64,000 nucleotides of DNA from Cohnella endophytica (GTDB lineage Bacteria; Bacillota; Bacilli; Paenibacillales; Paenibacillaceae), in contig NZ_RBZM01000012.1 of assembly GCF_003628305.1 (NCBI RefSeq), positions 1 through 64,000 of the forward strand, in the 5' to 3' direction. Of the stretch, positions 43,773-53,084 are shown piece by piece. The notes beneath the pieces are model-generated. The model saw only the letters and a program-made list of their open reading frames with translations, did no database searches and had not been told where the DNA came from. The stretch's first letter is position 1. Every line of letters starts with the position of its first letter. The position numbers were made by a program, and so were the translations under genes.

Positions 43773-45032
43773 TCAAACCATACCGTTGACCAACAAGCCG
43801 TTGCCCGGAAGCTTCAGCGAAGGTAACATGGAACCCGAATACGTGGAGAAGGATTGCAAAGCCTGCATTTTCTGATTAAGCAATCCGTTTGCCGGCACTT
43901 CGTTGAATCTGGCCGTTAATCTTTCCACGTTTCTGGCCAAACCCTGGCTTCCGATGAATGCCTGGCTCGTCTCCTCATAGCTGAGTTGCAAACTGCTCGC
44001 TAGCCGCTGTTCATCCAGCACCAACTTTCCGAAGCTTGCCGCATGGATGCCGATCTGTTCCAAAGTTTCGGCGCCGACCGCAACCGCCTGATCCAAGCTT
44101 TTCGTGACGGCCGAGTTCACGTAATCTCCCGCTTCGCCGAGCCGATCTCTCATCTCGTTATAGCTCTCGACGAACTGTCTGGCTTGTTCGATCGCTTTGC
44201 CGGAATGCTGTCGAATGGCGATCTCGATTGAATCGGTCCCCTTGTTAGCGGTAGGCCGCCTTAACGTTGCCGAAACTTTACTTTTCTCCAACTCGATCGC
44301 ATTCGTCTGAGATGTCCTGATCGCGCCTCCGTTTAACGAATACGAAGCGTCGGCTGCGTTTCGCATAACCGATCCGATACCCGTTGCCGCGACGACATTA
44401 CCTATCTCGTCCGTAAAGGCGAAAGCCTGTCTCGTTCCCGTCTTGTCGCTTACGAGTTCGAGTCTGGACGTTCCCTCGTCCTTTTTGTTCTCGATGCTTG
44501 CGGTGACGCCCGTTCGGGCCGCGTTTATCGCGCTTTTTATTTTCGCTAACATCTGCCCGTTCGTTTCCGTACCGGTTATCCGAACATCGATCCTTGTCGT
44601 CCTTTCGTCGATTGTGATCGCGATTCGATTCGCGCCGACATGAACCGATGCGGGTTCCTCGATAGATGCTTCTCTCCCTATATTAATCTGCGGCTCGGCA
44701 ATCGATTGAACGGCCAGTCGATAACGTTGAATCGCAGCACCGTTCAAGGCAACGGCTGTCGCCGTAGAAGAATCCGAAGAAAACGCTTCTCTTTCCCGAT
44801 AAGCTGAAGAAAAACCGCTCGCCTTCGAATTTACATCCTGAGCGGCCTGAAGAAAGCTCGCCATGACGGAAGCCGCTTCCCTAGCTATCGCTTGAAAAGG
44901 ATACGACTCCGACAGTCTTATCCAGGGGTCCTCCAGTTGTCTGTAGGCTTCCTGTTCTCTCAACGCTCGTTCGATCGGAGATACGCGCGGCACTTTTCTC
45001 ATAAAACCTACGTTGCGAATAGGAAATGCCAT
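43773..45032 (-). CDS. Orphan FliD-like (flagellar cap) protein
   Basis: The product of about 419 residues resembles flagellar hook-associated protein 2 (FliD): a helical N-terminus, a central beta-rich region with INAARTGVTASI, LELVSDKTGTRQAFAFTD and SYSLNGGAI (the pattern of FliD C-domain 1), and a long helical C-terminus (QFVESYNEMRDRLGE). The ATG at 45032 is chosen because GGGAGTG is at a good distance; an open frame extends to 45164 with no site. No other flagellar genes are nearby, so it may act in another surface structure or be a stray paralogue. Confidence 0.7.
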   Translation of the reverse strand: MAFPIRNVGFMRKVPRVSPIERALREQEAYRQLEDPWIRLSESYPFQAIAREAASVMASFLQAAQDVNSKASGFSSAYREREAFSSDSSTATAVALNGAAIQRYRLAVQSIAEPQINIGREASIEEPASVHVGANRIAITIDERTTRIDVRITGTETNGQMLAKIKSAINAARTGVTASIENKKDEGTSRLELVSDKTGTRQAFAFTDEIGNVVAATGIGSVMRNAADASYSLNGGAIRTSQTNAIELEKSKVSATLRRPTANKGTDSIEIAIRQHSGKAIEQARQFVESYNEMRDRLGEAGDYVNSAVTKSLDQAVAVGAETLEQIGIHAASFGKLVLDEQRLASSLQLSYEETSQAFIGSQGLARNVERLTARFNEVPANGLLNQKMQALQSFSTYSGSMLPSLKLPGNGLLVNGMV

Positions 45033-45204
45033 CCTGAAATCACTCCCAATGGATAAAAATGGATGCCAATCACTATATCTTCGTCTTATTCGTCTAACTC
45101 TCCTCCTACCTATTCCCCAAACCGAAAAAAATCCAAACCGGAAGGGAAGAGTCAAATCCTCCAAAATGGCGCAATCTAACCTCTAACGAGGGCAGGAGCG
45201 AATC

Positions 45205-45221
45205 GATCTACTATATAGATC
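45205..45221. promoter_or_regulatory. Palindrome upstream of odhA
   Basis: GATCTA-CTATA-TAGATC has perfect 6-bp arms, about 120 bp before the odhA start, in the divergent spacer with the FliD-like gene. It could be an operator; no regulator is identified. Confidence 0.35.
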
Positions 45222-45341
45222 ATTCCTATGCATAATAATGTCTATTTCCGAACAGAAAAATGATTTAGAATGAGAACAGGCGCGTACAGATTTGTCCTGC
45301 CCGCCATAGTATGACTAACATGAATGCAGAGGGATGCACAA

Positions 45342-48230
45342 ATGTCTGTTGACAATGAAAAAATGCAAGCGACATGGCAACAGTTTTTCGGTCCTAACCT
45401 AGGCTACATCCAAGAACAATACGAAATTTATTCGCAGGATCCTCAAGCGGTGAGCCCGCAATATCGCGAGCTGTTCGCGCAATACGGAGCTCCTCCTCGC
45501 ACGGACGCGAGCACAACCTCGAACGCGGCAAGCGAACTGTCGCAAGGCAACGCCAAGGCGTTCGACGCATCGATGCTCAAAAAAGCGATCGCAGCCGGCC
45601 AACTGGCCTCGAATATACGAGCTTTCGGTCACTTGGCTGCGGATATCGATCCGCTAGGCCTTAGCCCTCAAGCAAGCGCCGAAATGATCGAACCCGCCAC
45701 TTACGGGTTAACCGCAGACGACCTGAAGCTATTGCCTCCGGATTGCATCTGGGAAGATGCCCCTTACGCGTTTAATAACGCTTGGGAAGCCGCGCAGAAG
45801 CTACGCGAGATCTACACCGGACCTATCGCGTTCGAATTCGGTCACGTACATGCGGAAGAAGAACGCAAATGGCTGAACAAGCAAGCGGAAACGGTCATCC
45901 CTTCTACGAAGCTACTCGCTTCGGAGCGCGAATCTTTGCTTCGCAAAGTGCTTGAAGCCGAGCAGTTCGAGGATTTCCTTCAGCGTACCTTCGTCGGACA
46001 GAAACGTTTCTCCGCGGAAGGCATCGAATCGCTTATACCGGTAACGGACGAAATCGTGCACGAGCTCACGAATGACGGAGCCCGTCATATTGCCATGGGC
46101 ATGGCGCACCGTGGCCGCTTGAACGTGCTCGCTCACGTATTGGGCAAGCCTTACGGCAACATTTTCGCTGAGTTCCATAACTCGCCGAACAAGAACCTCA
46201 TTCCTTCGGAAGGTTCGATCGGTATCAACTACGGTTGGACGGGCGACGTGAAATATCACTTGGGAGCTAATCGCTCGGTACAATCCGGCCAAACGGCTGA
46301 AACGCGCATTACCCTCGCCAACAACCCGAGCCATCTCGAGTACGTGAATCCCGTCGTCGGCGGCTTCGCTCGCGCGGCACAGGAAGACAGAAGCAAACCC
46401 GGTTACCCGGAACAGAACCTGGACTCCGCCGCATCGATCGTCATACATGGCGACGCGGCATTCTCCGGCGAAGGCATCGTCGCCGAAACGTTGAACTTCA
46501 GCAACCTTAAAGGTTACATGAGCGGCGGAACGATTCATATTATTGCCAATAACCGTATCGGGTTCACGACCGAAAGCCATGATTCCCGTTCGACTCATTA
46601 CTCGAGCGATCTGGCCAAAGGCTTCGAGATTCCGATCGTTCACGTTAACGCCGACGATCCGGAAGCTTGTATCCTCGTCGCCCGTATGGCTAGCCAATAC
46701 CGCACTCTGTTCAAGAAGGATTTCTTGATCGACTTGATCGGATACCGCCGATACGGCCATAACGAAACAGACGATCCGGAAACGACTCAACCGCTTATCT
46801 ATAAGAAAGTCAAAGCCCATTCTCCCGTCGCGAGCCTGTATTCGGAAAGACTCGTTCGCGAAGGCGCTTTGTCGGCGGAAGGCGCGGATCAAATCAAGCG
46901 CGACGTCGTAAACAAGCTCAAAACCGCCTACGAACAAGTAAAAGGCCAGGAACAGAGAAATCCGATCCAACAATCGCATCCGAAGGAGTTCAACCCTGCC
47001 GCGCCTAAACCGGTTACGGCCGTGCCGATCGAGAAGCTGCGCCAGATCAACTCCAACTTGCTGAAATGGCCGGAGAACTTCAAAGTATACGGCAAGCTGC
47101 AACGTATTCTCGAGCGTCGCGCCGATGCGCTGAACGACGGGGAAAAAGTCGACTGGGGCCAAGCCGAAACGCTCGCGTTCGCCTCCATACTGGCAGACGG
47201 CACGCCGATCCGATTGAGCGGTCAAGACGTGGAAAGAGCGACCTTCGCTCACCGTAACCTCGTTCTTCATGATTCGGAGACGGGAGACACATTCTGCCCA
47301 TTGCATGCGTTGCCGGAAGCGAATGCTTCGTTCGCTATCCACAACAGCCCGTTGTCCGAAGCAGGCGTACTCGGACTCGAGTACGGTTATAACGTATACG
47401 CTCCGGAAACAATGGTGATCTGGGAAGCGCAATACGGCGACTTCGTTAACGTCGCGCAAGTGCTTATCGACCAGTTCATCTCCGCCGGACAGTCGAAATG
47501 GGCACAGCGTTCGGGCCTGGTCATGCTCATGCCTCACGGCTTCGAGGGCCAGGGTCCGGAGCACTCCAGCGCAAGAATGGAGCGTTTCCTGCAATTGTCG
47601 GGCGAAGAAAACTGGACGGTCGCGTATTTGTCCAGCGCTGCCCAATACTTCCATCTGCTTCGCCGTCAAGCTTCGATCCTGAATACGCAAGAAGCGCGTC
47701 CGCTAATTATGATGGCTCCGAAGAGCATGATCCGGAACCCTTATGTCGCTTCACCGGCGGAGAAGCTGAGCGAAGGCACGTTCCAGACCGTCATCGAACA
47801 ACCGGGCACCGGTCCCAATGCCAAACGCGTGGAACGTCTCGTTCTCTGCACGGGCAAAGTAGCGATCGATCTCGCGGAAGAGCTCGACAAAACGCCCGAT
47901 ATCGACCGCGATTGGTTGCATATCGTGCGCGTAGAGCAACTGTATCCATTCCCGAAACAAGAGGTTAAAGCCATCATGGATCGCTTCCCGAACCTCTCCG
48001 AGGTATTGTGGGTTCAGGAAGAGCCAAAAAATATGGGAGCATGGAGTTACATGGAGCCGCGTCTTCGCGAGTTAGTCGACACGTCCAAAGTGACCGTCAG
48101 CTACAACGGACGTCCGAAACGTTCGAGTCCCGCGAGCGGTTATCAGCAAATCCATGTTTTCGAACAACAATTCATTATTAATCAAGCGCTGGTTCAGAAA
48201 AAGAAAACGGCAATTAAATCCGGGAGGTAA
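45342..48230 (+). CDS. odhA: 2-oxoglutarate dehydrogenase E1 component
   Basis: The 962-residue enzyme decarboxylates 2-oxoglutarate with thiamine diphosphate. It shows the E1 leader (WQQFFGPNLGYIQEQYE), the active-site region MGMAHRGRLNVLAHVLGKPY, NPSHLEYVNPVVGG, the TPP/Mg region GDAAFSGEGIVAETLNFSNL, IGYRRYGHNETDDP and the C-terminal pyrimidine-binding and transketolase-C parts (MPHGFEGQGPEHSSARMERF). The ATG at 45342 has AGAGGG eight bases upstream; an in-frame ATG at 45324 lacks one. It is followed after 5 bp by odhB. Length and motif order are normal. Confidence 0.96.
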   Translation: MSVDNEKMQATWQQFFGPNLGYIQEQYEIYSQDPQAVSPQYRELFAQYGAPPRTDASTTSNAASELSQGNAKAFDASMLKKAIAAGQLASNIRAFGHLAADIDPLGLSPQASAEMIEPATYGLTADDLKLLPPDCIWEDAPYAFNNAWEAAQKLREIYTGPIAFEFGHVHAEEERKWLNKQAETVIPSTKLLASERESLLRKVLEAEQFEDFLQRTFVGQKRFSAEGIESLIPVTDEIVHELTNDGARHIAMGMAHRGRLNVLAHVLGKPYGNIFAEFHNSPNKNLIPSEGSIGINYGWTGDVKYHLGANRSVQSGQTAETRITLANNPSHLEYVNPVVGGFARAAQEDRSKPGYPEQNLDSAASIVIHGDAAFSGEGIVAETLNFSNLKGYMSGGTIHIIANNRIGFTTESHDSRSTHYSSDLAKGFEIPIVHVNADDPEACILVARMASQYRTLFKKDFLIDLIGYRRYGHNETDDPETTQPLIYKKVKAHSPVASLYSERLVREGALSAEGADQIKRDVVNKLKTAYEQVKGQEQRNPIQQSHPKEFNPAAPKPVTAVPIEKLRQINSNLLKWPENFKVYGKLQRILERRADALNDGEKVDWGQAETLAFASILADGTPIRLSGQDVERATFAHRNLVLHDSETGDTFCPLHALPEANASFAIHNSPLSEAGVLGLEYGYNVYAPETMVIWEAQYGDFVNVAQVLIDQFISAGQSKWAQRSGLVMLMPHGFEGQGPEHSSARMERFLQLSGEENWTVAYLSSAAQYFHLLRRQASILNTQEARPLIMMAPKSMIRNPYVASPAEKLSEGTFQTVIEQPGTGPNAKRVERLVLCTGKVAIDLAEELDKTPDIDRDWLHIVRVEQLYPFPKQEVKAIMDRFPNLSEVLWVQEEPKNMGAWSYMEPRLRELVDTSKVTVSYNGRPKRSSPASGYQQIHVFEQQFIINQALVQKKKTAIKSGR

Positions 48231-48235
48231 CAGCA

Positions 48236-49495
48236 ATGCATGACATAATCGTACCAGCCATGGGCGAGTCCATAACGGAAGGAACGATCTCGAAATGGAT
48301 CGTCAAAGTCGGAGACGCAGTCCATCAAGGCGACCTCCTGCTCGAGCTGGAGACGGACAAAGTAAACCTGGAAATTAGCGCCGATCAAGACGGCGTCATC
48401 ACTGAAATTCTCGCGAACGAAGGCGATACCGTCAAAATCGGAGATGCCGTAGGTAAAATCGGCGCGGCGGGCGCTGCTCCCGCTGCGGCTCCTGCCGCCG
48501 CACCTCAAAAGGAAAGCGTGCCGCCAGCTCCTGCCGCTCCGGCTCCCGTTTCCGCTCCGACGCCTGCCGCTGCAGCTGCGGTTATCGACGGCAGCTCGAC
48601 GCTTGCGACTCCGGCAGCCAGAAAGCTAGCCCGCGAGAAAGGCATCGACCTGAACGCGGTAACCGCCCGCGATCCGATCGGACGCGTGCACGCAAACGAC
48701 GTCGCCAACGCGGGAACGGCTTCTGCTAGCGCGCCAGCCGCACAAGCGCCTAAAGCCGCTCCCGCGATCGATAAACCGACTTCCAACTCGAACAAACCGG
48801 AAGAGCGCAAACGAATGTCCCGTCGCCGCCTGACGATCGCGAAACGTCTTGTCGAAGCTCAACAAACGGCTGCGATGCTGACTACGTTTAACGAAGTCGA
48901 TATGACGGCGATTCTCGAAATTCGCAAACGCCGCAAAGACGCTTTCAAAGAAAAACACGATGTCGGCTTAGGCTTCATGTCCTTCTTCACGAAAGCGGTC
49001 GTCGGCGCGTTGAAAGCATTCCCGCACTTAAACGCGGAAATCAGCGGCGATGACATTATCGTCAAGAAATACTACGACATCGGTATCGCCGTATCGGCGA
49101 AAGAAGGCTTGGTCGTTCCGGTTCTGCGCGATGCGGATCGTCTCGGTTTCGCCGAAATCGAACGCAACATCGTTCAACTTGCCGGCAAAGCGCGTAACAA
49201 TACGCTTGAATTGTCCGAGCTCCAAGGCGGAACGTTCACGATCACGAACGGCGGCGTATTCGGTTCCCTGTTGTCGACTCCGATCCTGAACGCGCCTCAA
49301 GTCGGTATTCTCGGCATGCACAAAATCCAGATTCGTCCGGTCGCGATCGATGCCGAACGCATGGAGAACCGTCCGATGATGTACATCGCCCTGTCCTACG
49401 ATCACAGAATCGTAGACGGAGCGGAAGCCGTGCAATTCCTCGTCAAGATCAAGGAAATGCTCGAAGATCCGGAAACGCTGCTGCTCGAGGGTTGA
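48236..49495 (+). CDS. odhB: Dihydrolipoamide succinyltransferase (E2)
   Basis: The 419-residue E2 has one lipoyl domain (Lys42 in ETDKVNLEI), an Ala/Pro-rich linker (about 80-120), a peripheral subunit-binding domain (TPAARKLAREKGIDLNAV), a second linker and a catalytic domain ending with the DHRIVDG motif that carries the catalytic His. GGGAGGT precedes the ATG. It forms the TCA-cycle complex with odhA and a dihydrolipoamide dehydrogenase encoded elsewhere. A strong terminator follows. Confidence 0.97.
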   Translation: MHDIIVPAMGESITEGTISKWIVKVGDAVHQGDLLLELETDKVNLEISADQDGVITEILANEGDTVKIGDAVGKIGAAGAAPAAAPAAAPQKESVPPAPAAPAPVSAPTPAAAAAVIDGSSTLATPAARKLAREKGIDLNAVTARDPIGRVHANDVANAGTASASAPAAQAPKAAPAIDKPTSNSNKPEERKRMSRRRLTIAKRLVEAQQTAAMLTTFNEVDMTAILEIRKRRKDAFKEKHDVGLGFMSFFTKAVVGALKAFPHLNAEISGDDIIVKKYYDIGIAVSAKEGLVVPVLRDADRLGFAEIERNIVQLAGKARNNTLELSELQGGTFTITNGGVFGSLLSTPILNAPQVGILGMHKIQIRPVAIDAERMENRPMMYIALSYDHRIVDGAEAVQFLVKIKEMLEDPETLLLEG

Positions 49496-49518
49496 TCCTC
49501 GGATAGCGATGCTTAAAT

Positions 49519-49573
49519 AAAAAACCGTTTCGCCTCCCGCGCTTCATGCACGGGTTGCGAAACGGTTTTTTTG
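49519..49573. terminator. Bidirectional terminator after odhAB
   Basis: AAAAACCGTTTCGC pairs with GCGAAACGGTTTTTTT around a 24-base loop. It lies between convergent odhB and the ROK kinase gene and has U-tracts both ways. Confidence 0.92.
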
Positions 49574-49616
49574 CTGCGATCGCCTTCTAACTTCGGTTCT
49601 TCAATCCCTCTACGAT

Positions 49617-50564
49617 TTACGCGTTAGCTACCAGCAATGCGGCACCGATAGCTCCGGCCTCTTTGCCGAGCTGCGGACTAACGATTCGCACCCCCGCTAC
49701 CATAGAAGGAATTCCAACATCGTCGATCGTTTCACGCATAGGTCGAAGCAACGGTTCGCCGATGCTAGAGGCTCCTCCACCGAGTACGATGACTTCAGGG
49801 TTCATCATATGGATGAGGCTGACAAGCCCCGTTCCAAGCGCCCTGCCCGCTTCCTTCAAGACGCCGAGCGACAGCGCGTCGCCCGCCGCCGCGGCTTCCG
49901 CCACATGTCGGGAAGTGATCGGGCTATTGCCTGCGAGAGACAGCAGCCTCTCAGCCTCTTCCGGCCTATCCGCCGCAAGCCGTTGCGCGCTTCTGCCGAT
50001 CGACGTTCCCGACGCGTACAACTCCACGCAACCGACGTTGCCGCATGCACAGCGCGGGCCGTTCCAATCCAGCGTAATGTGACCTAGCTCGCCCGCGCTC
50101 GAATCCCGGCCACGTATCAGCTTGCCGGCGCTGACGATGCCCGTTCCGATCCCCGTCGATACTGTGACGTATACGCAATTTTTCGTTCCTTTACCAGCTC
50201 CCGCCGCCCACTCTCCGTAAGCGGCCGCGTTCGCGTCGTTCTCCAGGCTGACCGGGACGCCGAAGGCTTGCCTAAGCTTCTTGCCTAGCGGCACCTGATT
50301 CCATCTCAAATTGGAAGCCATGGCGACGATCCCCTCTTCGGCGTTTAACGTTCCGGCAGTCGCCACGCCGATGCTCTTCAATCGATGCTCCGGTTCTAGA
50401 CCCTCCCGGATGAGCGCGATCATTCGCTCGATGACGGCGTCCGCGCCCTCGCTCGCGTTCGTGGCCGTCTCCGCCTGGTGCAGCTTCTTTCCTCTCTCGT
50501 CGAGGAGGACGGCGAGTATTTTCGTTCCGCCAAGATCTATGCCTACATAAACTTTCTTCTCCAT
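49617..50564 (-). CDS. ROK family sugar kinase (probable glucokinase)
   Basis: The 315-residue kinase has the phosphate motif GIDLGGTKILA, a second nucleotide motif (VSTGIGTGIVSAGKL), SLENDANAAAYGEW with the catalytic Asp, and the ROK zinc motif CACGNVGCVE preceded by AGELGHITLD. The AGELGH/ExGH pattern and length fit ATP-dependent glucokinases. It lies 20 bp downstream of the ROK regulator, and both are likely cotranscribed. Glucose specificity is inferred. Confidence 0.9.
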   Translation of the reverse strand: MEKKVYVGIDLGGTKILAVLLDERGKKLHQAETATNASEGADAVIERMIALIREGLEPEHRLKSIGVATAGTLNAEEGIVAMASNLRWNQVPLGKKLRQAFGVPVSLENDANAAAYGEWAAGAGKGTKNCVYVTVSTGIGTGIVSAGKLIRGRDSSAGELGHITLDWNGPRCACGNVGCVELYASGTSIGRSAQRLAADRPEEAERLLSLAGNSPITSRHVAEAAAAGDALSLGVLKEAGRALGTGLVSLIHMMNPEVIVLGGGASSIGEPLLRPMRETIDDVGIPSMVAGVRIVSPQLGKEAGAIGAALLVANA

Positions 50565-50584
50565 AACCGATTATCCCCTCTAGG

Positions 50585-51769
50585 TTACTTCAACACGGAT
50601 GCGCTGAATATTTGTTGCAGCATTAACGTAGCCGATCCGTATAGCGCGCCCTTCTCTCCTAAAGAAGCTGCCAATACGCGGTCTCTTGCGAACCGGAACG
50701 AGAAAGGAAACTTCTCCAGCCCTTGCTTGATTTGCTCCGAGAGCTTGGAGGAACGGTTGATCCAGCCTTCGATGATGACGACCTCGGGGCTGACGAGATT
50801 AACCGCGCTCGCGATCATCAAGCTTGCTACTTGCGTGATTCGATCGAATACCGGTTCCAGCCATGCCTCTCCGGCATCATACATCGAGATGATCTCGTCC
50901 AACGTCCGCGGCTCATCTTTGCCTTGCTGCGCCGCGAGCTCCCGGCATCTGCTCACGATGTAAGGACTCGTAAGCACCGTTTCCGCGCATCCCCGCTGAC
51001 CGCAATTGCAGATTTCGCCTTGCGGGTCTACGGGGATATGTCCGATCTCGCCGGCCGCGCCGCGAAAACCCGAGTGGATCTGGGAATTCAGAATAATCCC
51101 CGCTCCCATGCCTTCGTTGATCGTCAAATACACCAAGCTGCTCTTGTCCTTCCCGGCGCCGATATAATGCTCCGCGAATGCTGCCGCGTTGGAATCGTTC
51201 ACGATCTTGATCGGAACGTTAGGGAAAATCTCGGACACTTGCTTCCGCAAGTTGAAGTTGTTCAGCTTCAATAGACTGGAATACAGCACCGTCTCCTCCC
51301 TCTCGTCGATAATGCCCGGGGTCGAGATGCCGATGCCCATGATTTTGTTCGCGGTTAAAGTACCGACATGGTTCATGCAGTTCCGAAGCGCCGAGCCGAT
51401 CTGCTCCGCAAGCGAATCGTTGCCGATGGCAATCTTCGTAGCGAATTCCGTGATGCACTGTCCATGAAGATTCATGACCGCGCAGATGAGGGAGTTATTG
51501 CCTAGGGAGATGCCGATAACGCAGCCGCCGTCCTTGTTGATCTGCAAGTAGGTCGCCCTGCGGCCTGCCCCCGCCGTGATCTTCTCCCCCACCTCTTCGA
51601 CGAAATTTTGGGCGATCAGTTCTTCGATTAGCGCGGACACCGTCGTCGCGCTCAGCTTCGTGATCTTCGTCAGCTCCGCGCGCGTAATCCGCCCTTCCCG
51701 ATGAAGCAGGTTCATGATCATTGCCGTATTGATTTGTTTCATTAATCGCAGATTGCCTTTGATTCTCAT
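50585..51769 (-). CDS. ROK family transcriptional regulator (NagC/XylR-like)
   Basis: The 394-residue regulator has an N-terminal winged helix (ITRAELTKITKLSATTVSALIEEL) and a ROK sugar-binding domain with the zinc motif CNCGQRGCAE after AAGEIGHIPVD and the LENDAN-like IVNDSNAAAFAEH. In this family the sugar releases the repressor from DNA. It is the first gene of an operon with the ROK kinase and probably regulates it or a sugar uptake gene elsewhere. Confidence 0.9.
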   Translation of the reverse strand: MRIKGNLRLMKQINTAMIMNLLHREGRITRAELTKITKLSATTVSALIEELIAQNFVEEVGEKITAGAGRRATYLQINKDGGCVIGISLGNNSLICAVMNLHGQCITEFATKIAIGNDSLAEQIGSALRNCMNHVGTLTANKIMGIGISTPGIIDEREETVLYSSLLKLNNFNLRKQVSEIFPNVPIKIVNDSNAAAFAEHYIGAGKDKSSLVYLTINEGMGAGIILNSQIHSGFRGAAGEIGHIPVDPQGEICNCGQRGCAETVLTSPYIVSRCRELAAQQGKDEPRTLDEIISMYDAGEAWLEPVFDRITQVASLMIASAVNLVSPEVVIIEGWINRSSKLSEQIKQGLEKFPFSFRFARDRVLAASLGEKGALYGSATLMLQQIFSASVLK

Positions 51770-51873
51770 AGCAGGTTTACCCTCCCGATTATCGCCAGCT
51801 TGCGATACGGCTTAGACTTGTCCATTCAATCTATATTGTATTATTTCATTCACTGGACTAATTACAGTATAAA

Positions 51874-51922
51874 GATAAAAAAGAAGCGGTGCAACGGACT
51901 TATACGCCCGTGCGCCGCTTCT
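51874..51922 (-). terminator. Terminator overlapping the small basic protein gene
   Basis: AGAAGCGGYGC pairs with GCRCCGCTTCT (51882-51922); the minus strand then has TTTTTTATC. The upstream arm is within the last codons of the 51-residue gene and its stop codon is in the loop, as also seen at 15573-15611. Confidence 0.82.
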
Positions 51923-52055
51923 GGTTGTTCTGTACTTTATGGATCTGCGTCTTCATCTGTTTCGTGTTGGAGGAGAAGTTTCCTTGCTTGCCGCCTGCTT
52001 GCTGCTGGGCTTTCTTCTTCTCTAGAATTCTCTTGATCGCGTCTTCTTGGCTCAT
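51900..52055 (-). CDS. Small basic protein, 51 residues
   Basis: A 51-codon gene starts at ATG 52055 with AGGGGGC six bases upstream and stops at TAA 51900. The product is helical and very basic: it begins MSQEDAIKRILEKKKAQQQ and ends IHKVQNNQKRRTGV. Similar short Lys/Gln-rich proteins with a QKRRTGV-like end occur in Paenibacillus genomes (from memory, not checked). The intrinsic terminator overlapping its 3' end and its position between two real genes support it. Function unknown; RNA or DNA binding is possible. Confidence 0.75.
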   Translation of the reverse strand: MSQEDAIKRILEKKKAQQQAGGKQGNFSSNTKQMKTQIHKVQNNQKRRTGV

Positions 52056-52105
52056 GGGCTCGCCCCCTGTCATTGTACTTATCCATTCTACAACATCGGA
52101 GCGCC

Positions 52106-52909
52106 TTATTTAATATTTTTCCCGTAAAAAATTTCGTCCATTTCCTCTTTCAGCTTTTGCGTAATTTCGACTTGTTCCCGAGAGTCCAGAATATCCTTCG
52201 AATATCCGAATAGATAGTTGTTCAGATCGAACTCGCGAAGCTTGCACTTCGTATGAAAAATGTTTTCCTGATAGACGTTAACGTCTATCATGTCGTACTG
52301 CTGAATGACCTCCTTAGGAATATAATTCTGAATCGAATTGATATCGTGGTCGATGAACAGCTTGTGGCCATTAATGTCTCTCGTGAAGCCCCTTACGCGG
52401 TAATCGATCGTCATGATATCGGTATCGAACGAATGGATCAAGTAGTTCAGCGCTTTAAGCGGCGAAATTTCCCCGCAGGTCGATACGTCGATATCCGCCC
52501 GGAACGTGCTGATGCCCTCGCTAGGATGATATTCCGGATACGTATGAACCGTAATATGGCTCTTGTCCAACTGCAAGACGACGTTGCCCGGCAGAGGGCC
52601 AGGAGACTGGTCGTAAGATTCGTTCGGAACTTCCACGACGGGACCTTCCGACACGAGCAAAGTTACGCTGGCACCTTGAGGCACGTAGTCCTGCTTGGCC
52701 GTGTTGAGCACATGCGCTCCGATAATGTTGGAGACGGCATTCAGGATTTTGGTCAGCCTATCCGAGTTATATTGCTCGTCTATGTACGCGATATAGGATT
52801 CGCGTTCTTCCTTCGTCTTCGTGTAGCAAACATCGTACATATTGAAGCTTAGCGATTTGGTGAGATTGTTAAAACCATGCAAAGTAAATCGCTGTTCGGG
52901 CGTTAGCAT
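52106..52909 (-). CDS. speD: S-adenosylmethionine decarboxylase (E. coli type)
   Basis: The product of about 267 residues is a proenzyme of the long SpeD class: autocleavage at Ser117 in DKSHITVHTYPE generates the pyruvoyl group. FRADIDVSTCGEISPL and the FTRDINGHK region also match. The ATG at 52909 is preferred because GGAGG is eight bases upstream and it gives the usual length; a frame to 53071 exists but would cover the spacer. It supplies decarboxylated SAM for spermidine. B. subtilis has the short form, so the long form is a lineage marker. Confidence 0.93.
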   Translation of the reverse strand: MLTPEQRFTLHGFNNLTKSLSFNMYDVCYTKTKEERESYIAYIDEQYNSDRLTKILNAVSNIIGAHVLNTAKQDYVPQGASVTLLVSEGPVVEVPNESYDQSPGPLPGNVVLQLDKSHITVHTYPEYHPSEGISTFRADIDVSTCGEISPLKALNYLIHSFDTDIMTIDYRVRGFTRDINGHKLFIDHDINSIQNYIPKEVIQQYDMIDVNVYQENIFHTKCKLREFDLNNYLFGYSKDILDSREQVEITQKLKEEMDEIFYGKNIK

Positions 52910-53038
52910 CGTCGTCGCCTCCCGTTCTTCTCTCATATTACCCCTATTACCTTTATCCGATTCATGGGCTAGTCCGTATACCATGAAGTTTCCACCACCG
53001 TTCGGCAAAATATTCCAACAAAAAAGGACGAATTTATT

Positions 53039-53044
53039 TATAAT
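53039..53044 (+). promoter_or_regulatory. -10 element for the lipoprotein/kinase operon
   Basis: TATAAT lies 40 bp before the lipoprotein ATG in the divergent spacer with speD; no clear -35 is visible. Confidence 0.4.
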
Positions 53045-53084
53045 AGGATGAGATTGATAGCTACTATTCAAACGGGGTGCGAAA

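Noticed and set aside
45912..47690. 592-residue open frame antisense to odhA
   Set aside because: Fully inside a canonical odhA gene, with no ribosome binding site and Arg/Val-rich shadow composition; explained by the codon bias of odhA.
51800..52113. Plus-strand frames at 51800-52036 and 51889-52113
   Set aside because: Cys/Phe/Trp-rich shadows of the minus-strand 51-residue basic gene; no start signal.
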